Positions 5,341-8,183 of a stretch of 8,183 bases of DNA are shown here, one piece after another. Source of the DNA: Deltaproteobacteria bacterium (GTDB lineage: Bacteria; Desulfobacterota_B; Binatia; UBA9968); the NCBI GenBank assembly GCA_027297485.1, contig JAPUHZ010000447.1, forward strand, positions 1-8,183, in the 5' to 3' direction. The position numbers and the translations under genes were made by a program. How positions within the stretch are numbered: the stretch's first letter is position 1; the number at the start of each line of letters is the position of its first letter. The notes below the pieces were generated by a model. It made no database searches. It was not told the DNA's origin and worked only from the letters and a program-made list of their open reading frames with translations.

Positions 5341-5812
5341 GTTGAGTGAGGCTGACCAGGAAGCTCTCCTGAGTTTGGCGCAGGGGCTCAAGATCGGGGA
5401 GAACCACTTTCGGGATTTTTTGGACTGGCTAGAGGAGATTGCCCTACGAGACGGGGTGAGTCTCTCTGAGGTCCTGATGGGGGAGTCGTTTTTACGGATC
5501 TCTTCAGACCCTCGGCTTAGCCGGAACGACAAGCTGAAGCGTATCAAGGAGGAGGTACGGCGTCTCAGGTTTCCCCGATTGAGTCGGATCGAGGAGGAGA
5601 TTCAGAAGAGGATCCGTGAGATAAAGCTTAAGCCCCAGATCCAAATGACCGTTCCGCCGGGTTTGGAAGGGGGGACTTTGACCGTGCAGGTGAGGGCTAC
5701 CAGCTATGAAGAGTTGAAACAGTTGGTTGGAGAGCTTGGGCAAACGTTGGGAAAAAAAACCATGAAGGAGATTTTCGCCCTTCTAGGGGAAGAGGAAGAT
5801 GCGGGATTTTGA
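5267..5812 (+). CDS. Unrecognised 181-aa mostly helical protein, coupled to the GT2 and SPL-like genes
   Basis: I do not recognise a family. The predicted protein is highly charged and mainly helical. Residues 1-75 form several short helices with an HTH-like rhythm (HKKTLERWFKLSEADQEALL, then LKIGENHFRDFLDWLEEIAL, then SLSEVL). Residues 85-120 are a basic amphipathic stretch containing RLRFPRLSRIEEEIQKR. A beta-type segment follows (IQMTVPPGLEGG then TLTVQVRA, 125-144), and then a C-terminal helix pair. There are no cysteines, signal peptide or membrane helices, so it should be cytosolic. ATG 5267 is preceded by GGGGGAATAGG, a good ribosome site. Its first 74 bases lie inside the glycosyltransferase gene and its last 14 inside the radical SAM gene. 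A later TTG at 5342, just past the GT stop, is a possible alternative start, but the upstream residues look coherent. A nucleic-acid binding partner of the SPL-like enzyme is conceivable but only a guess. Confidence 0.82.
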   Translation: MMDQKILDYGKKKGFHKKTLERWFKLSEADQEALLSLAQGLKIGENHFRDFLDWLEEIALRDGVSLSEVLMGESFLRISSDPRLSRNDKLKRIKEEVRRLRFPRLSRIEEEIQKRIREIKLKPQIQMTVPPGLEGGTLTVQVRATSYEELKQLVGELGQTLGKKTMKEIFALLGEEEDAGF

Positions 5813-6890
5813 ACCCCATGAGGTGATCGTCGAAGTCGGGTCAGAGAGGAGCCCCATTTTCAGGAACCTGAGAAGGGCCTTCCCGAACGTTCCTTTTACC
5901 TTTGTCGATTCTCCTCAATCTTCTGGATCCGCTCTTTTCTCTTCAAGCGATCCATTGGGAAAAGGGAAAGGACGACTTTTCTTGATGCGTCACAAAGGGG
6001 ATTTCCTGAAGAAATGTCCCGGCAGCCAAGGACAGGTATGCTGCAACTATTTTGTAATCAATTTTGCCAGTAGCTGCCCGATGGAGTGCAGCTACTGTTA
6101 CCTCCAGGAGTACCTGGCTCACAATCCGGCACTCAAGGTTTTTAGCAATGTGGATGACCTCCTCGACGAGGCCCACAGGCTCCTTAGCCGCCATCGTCGT
6201 TTTTTCTTTCGCATCGGCACCGGTGAAATTACGGATAGCCTTGCCCTGGATCCCTATATCGGTTTTTCTGCCGAGGTGATTCCTTTCTTTGCGGAACAGC
6301 CCAATGTGCTGCTGGAACTCAAGACCAAGAGCGACCGAGTAGAAGGCCTCTTGGACCTGGATCCTAAGGGTCGGGTGGTGGTCTCCTGGTCAATGAATCC
6401 CCAGAGGGTCATCGAGAAGGATGAGCATCTGACAGCATCCTTTGAAGAAAGACTCTTGGCGGCCCGTCGTTGCCAGGAGGCAGGGTATAAGTTGGGATTT
6501 CACTTCGATCCTATGATCGAGTACCCCGGTTGGGATAAAGACTATCAGGCTATGGTCGAGAGGATTTTCACAGTCGTGGATCATACCAGAATTGCCTGGC
6601 TCAGCATGGGGGTATTGCGCAATACCCCAGGCTTAAAGAAGATCATGCGAGAGAGGTTTCCCTCGACTCGGCTCCTCTCCGGGGAGCAGGTTCATTGTCC
6701 AGATGGCAAAATGCGCTATTTCCAACCCCTGCGTGTCAGCATGTATCGGAAGATGCTCCGCTGGATACGCAACGCCTCACCGACCGTTTTTGTCTATCTT
6801 TGCATGGAGTCGAAAGAAGTTTGGGAGCAGGTCTTCGGATTTGCCCCGAGTTGTGAGAAAGAGTTGGGTAACCAGATGGCCCACGAGTGA
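5799..6890 (+). CDS. SPL-family radical SAM protein (spore photoproduct lyase-like), lacking the donor Cys
   Basis: A 363-aa radical SAM enzyme of the SplB-like family. The [4Fe-4S]/SAM motif CPMECSYCYLQ places ligands at C93, C97 and C100 (CxxxCxxC, as in Bacillus SplB). Other shared blocks are NFASSCPMECSYCYLQ, LLELKTKSD (about 168-176), VVVSWSMNPQ (190-199), RLLAARRCQEAGYKLGFHFDPMIEYPGW (about 218-245) and the C-terminal GVLRNTPGLK and RYFQPLR regions. True spore photoproduct lyase repairs the UV thymine dimer and uses a cysteine near residue 141 as hydrogen donor. Here the matching stretch reads FRIGTGEITDSLALD (137-151) with no Cys. Extra cysteines lie before the cluster (C73, C81, C82). 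The substrate is therefore unknown and DNA dimer repair is not assured, also because nothing here suggests sporulation. ATG 5799 follows GGGGAAGAGGAAG and overlaps the upstream gene by 14 bp, implying translational coupling. Confidence 0.9.
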   Translation: MRDFEPHEVIVEVGSERSPIFRNLRRAFPNVPFTFVDSPQSSGSALFSSSDPLGKGKGRLFLMRHKGDFLKKCPGSQGQVCCNYFVINFASSCPMECSYCYLQEYLAHNPALKVFSNVDDLLDEAHRLLSRHRRFFFRIGTGEITDSLALDPYIGFSAEVIPFFAEQPNVLLELKTKSDRVEGLLDLDPKGRVVVSWSMNPQRVIEKDEHLTASFEERLLAARRCQEAGYKLGFHFDPMIEYPGWDKDYQAMVERIFTVVDHTRIAWLSMGVLRNTPGLKKIMRERFPSTRLLSGEQVHCPDGKMRYFQPLRVSMYRKMLRWIRNASPTVFVYLCMESKEVWEQVFGFAPSCEKELGNQMAHE

Positions 6891-6949
6891 ACCTCAGTCC
6901 GAAATTCTCTGTGCCAGGCATCGGGCGCCAAGCCCTCCAGCCTTGGGTC

Positions 6950-6978
6950 ATAGGGGGGCCCGCTCCCAAAGCCCCTAT
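6950..6978 (+). other. Inverted repeat downstream of the SPL-like gene
   Basis: ATAGGGG (6950-6956) and CCCCTAT (6972-6978) form a perfect 7-bp stem with a 15-base loop. It begins 60 bp after the SPL-like stop codon. No T-run follows directly, so it is not a standard intrinsic terminator, but it could protect the 3' end of the operon mRNA. Confidence 0.4.
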
Positions 6979-7009
6979 AGGTGCGTAATCCAACTTGCAG
7001 GGCTTGTCG

Positions 7010-7037
7010 GTACCTTGTGCGTACGATTTTTGTTTTT
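7010..7037 (+). terminator. Weak terminator-like hairpin with T-tracts
   Basis: GTAC (7010-7013), a 7-base loop and GTAC (7021-7024) are followed by GATTTTTGTTTTTG. The T-tracts are good but the stem is only four to five pairs. If real it would end transcription of the GT2-unknown-SPL operon before secA. Confidence 0.25.
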
Positions 7038-7097
7038 GTTGCTCTCGCCTAGTGGCCATTTATCGTCAGGTTCTTTTCGGACCGAGGTGAAAGAGCA

Positions 7098-7139
7098 ATG
7101 TACTCTCCCAGGTTCCAAGCGTGTTTTGTTTCTTGCTGA
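7098..7139 (+). CDS. Possible 13-codon leader ORF upstream of secA
   Basis: ATG at 7098 is followed by 12 sense codons and TGA (7137-7139), encoding MYSPRFQACFVSC. GAGGTGA (7084-7090) is a strong Shine-Dalgarno seven bases before the ATG, better than anything in front of secA itself. Codons 4-6 lie in one arm of an inverted repeat whose partner starts nine bases after the stop codon. This placement would suit a regulatory leader peptide. The peptide is much shorter than SecM-type arrest peptides and a frame of this length can easily occur by chance. Confidence 0.25.
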   Translation: MYSPRFQACFVSC

Positions 7140-7190
7140 ACATCGGTGAACCTAGGGACGGAAGACCGCCCCCAAATCTTCGGGGAGAGT
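7102..7190 (+). promoter_or_regulatory. Mutually exclusive inverted repeats in the presumed secA leader
   Basis: CCCAGGTTC (7107-7115) can pair with GAACCTAGGG (7148-7157) as nine pairs with one bulged A. ACTCTCCC (7102-7109) can instead pair perfectly with GGGAGAGT (7183-7190). The two share CCC at 7107-7109, so they cannot form together. A CCCC/GGGG pair (7170-7185) also competes with the second. The arrangement resembles an attenuator-type switch, but no T-rich terminator follows, so the regulatory reading is inference. Confidence 0.3.
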
Positions 7191-7240
7191 GGAAGCATCT
7201 TGTACACTCTATTGGGGATCGTGTATCTTAAGTAAGCCAT

Positions 7241-8183
7241 ATGTGGGATTTTTTTAAGAAAATCATCGGCACAAAGAATGAGCGGGAGCTGAGGCGCATC
7301 CAGCCCCTTGTAGCGCAGATTAACACCTTGGAGCCGCAATATGAAAAGCTCACCGATGCGGAGCTAAGGGCTAAGACCGATGAGTTTAAAAAACGTATCC
7401 AGGAGCCGACGACTCAACCAGGCGCCGCCTTGGAAGAGGCCGAGGCCCGGGCTGCGGCTGCAAGCGGAGAAGAACGAGAGCGGCTTAAAGAAGAGGTCGA
7501 TGAGCTTGATCGGCAGTTGCGCAAAACGGAGGGCGAAGTCCTGGATGAAATCCTTCCTGAGGCGTTCGCCGCAGTTCGGGAGGCATCCAGGCGAACTATA
7601 GGCCTGCGCCACTTCGACGTCCAGATGATCGGCGGAGTGGTCCTGCACCAGGGCAAGATCGCCGAAATGAAGACCGGAGAGGGAAAAACCCTGGTGGCGA
7701 CGTTGCCCTTTTATCTCAATGCCTTGACGGGTCGGGGCGTGCACCTGGTGACGGTCAATGATTATCTGGCGCGGAGGGATGTCCAGTGGATGGGTCCGAT
7801 CTATCACCTGCTGGGCCTGTCCGTGGCCTCCATTGTGCATGAGGAGGGTTATCTCTTCGACCCGACTTACATCACCAAGGACTACCGTTATCTCAATCTA
7901 CGCCCAATTACGCGCAAAGAGGCCTATCTCGCGGACATCACCTACGGGACCAACAACGAGTTTGGATTCGATTATTTGCGGGACAACATGAAATTTTCTC
8001 TAGAGGAGTATGTCCAGCGGGAACTCAACTTCGCCATTGTGGACGAAGTGGACAACATACTCATTGACGAAGCCCGCACCCCCTTGATCATCAGCGGCCC
8101 CGCCGAGGAGCCGGTACAACATTACTACACCTTTGCCAAGCTGGTCCCCAGGCTCGAAGCGGAAGAGGACTATACCATCGAAG
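7241..8183 (+). CDS. secA: SecA preprotein translocase ATPase, N-terminal part (3' end beyond window)
   Basis: The ATPase motor that pushes unfolded preproteins through SecYEG. 314 codons are present. The start [17 protein letters not shown] is typical of SecA and an in-frame TAA at 7229-7231 leaves ATG 7241 as the only start; no clear Shine-Dalgarno precedes it. Landmarks: the [15 protein letters not shown] helix (38-52), [12 protein letters not shown] (121-132), Walker A MKTGEGKT (143-150), [30 protein letters not shown], and Walker B/DEAD-region [20 protein letters not shown]. Two insertions stand out against E. coli SecA: a Glu/Ala-rich, probably coiled segment at about 55-98, and about 20 extra residues around [20 protein letters not shown] before the DITYGT block. 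I associate such insertions with SecA of Desulfobacterota, Nitrospirota and NC10-like lineages. The preprotein cross-linking domain onward is missing. Confidence 0.98.
   Translation, partial: MWDFFKKIIGTKNERELRRIQPLVAQINTLEPQYEKLTDAELRAKTDEFKKRIQEPTTQPGAALEEAEARAAAASGEERERLKEEVDELDRQLRKTEGEVLDEILPEAFAAVREASRRTIGLRHFDVQMIGGVVLHQGKIAEMKTGEGKTLVATLPFYLNALTGRGVHLVTVNDYLARRDVQWMGPIYHLLGLSVASIVHEEGYLFDPTYITKDYRYLNLRPITRKEAYLADITYGTNNEFGFDYLRDNMKFSLEEYVQRELNFAIVDEVDNILIDEARTPLIISGPAEEPVQHYYTFAKLVPRLEAEEDYTIE

Larger units (their letters stand above)
6891..7240. other. Structured spacer between the SPL-like gene and secA
   Basis: These 350 bp have no credible full-length gene. They contain a further TGCCAGGCA motif (6912-6920), the hairpin ATAGGGG/CCCCTAT (6950-6978), a weak hairpin followed by T-tracts (7010-7037), a 13-codon ORF with a strong ribosome site (7098-7139) and competing inverted repeats (7102-7190). 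No good sigma70 promoter for secA was found; the best pair, TTGTAC (7200-7205) with TATCTT (7224-7229), is weak and too near the start codon. Confidence 0.6.

Noticed and set aside
6703..7149. A 148-codon plus-strand frame starting inside the SPL-like gene
   Set aside because: Its first part is out of frame with conserved SPL blocks and the remainder crosses the structured spacer; its composition is not protein-like.
7200..7229. TTGTAC-18-TATCTT as a secA promoter
   Set aside because: The -35 box matches only three of six bases and the -10 box ends 11 bases before the ATG, leaving almost no leader.

Overview
The window reads as a chromosomal segment of moderate GC from a Gram-negative (diderm) bacterium. 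It carries a periplasmic Slt-type lytic transglycosylase, a bactofilin/LytM-peptidase pair, and a secA whose early insertions resemble those I associate with Desulfobacterota, Nitrospirota or Methylomirabilota (NC10). The phylum is an inference from gene style and cannot be fixed from this sequence alone. No phage genes, transposases, CRISPR arrays, tRNAs or rRNAs are visible.

Layout. Positions 1-1747 (minus strand) hold most of a TPR-rich soluble lytic murein transglycosylase, cut by the window edge just after its catalytic Glu motif. Positions 1748-2021 are a divergent spacer with a repeat-like palindromic element (copy A). Positions 2022-2453 (plus) encode a stand-alone CoxG-family SRPBCC protein with a TTG start. 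It converges on, and overlaps by 8 bp, a two-gene minus-strand operon: bactofilin (3629-3246) followed by a membrane-anchored M23/LytM peptidase (3234-2446). That operon has a good sigma70-type promoter at 3790-3761.

Positions 3630-4434 are an 805-bp non-coding stretch. It holds the promoter, small palindromes, a 155-bp MITE/REP-like element with 17-bp terminal inverted repeats (copy B), and a very regular dyad of six TTCAA/TTGAA boxes spaced 9 bp apart. From 4435 to 6890 (plus) three overlapping genes form a tight operon: a family-2 glycosyltransferase, an unrecognised 181-aa helical protein, and an SPL-family radical SAM protein (spore photoproduct lyase-like). The last seems to lack the hydrogen-donor cysteine of the true repair enzyme. 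Positions 6891-7240 are a structured spacer that includes a possible 13-codon leader ORF, and secA begins at 7241 and runs off the end.

Functional themes. Cell-wall remodelling and shape are represented by Slt, bactofilin and M23. Envelope glycan synthesis is suggested by the GT2, and export by SecA. The most intriguing unit is the translationally coupled trio of GT2, unknown protein and SPL-like radical SAM. The most striking non-coding signals are the 9-bp-phased dyad at 4264-4326 and the possible leader-peptide/alternative-stem arrangement ahead of secA.
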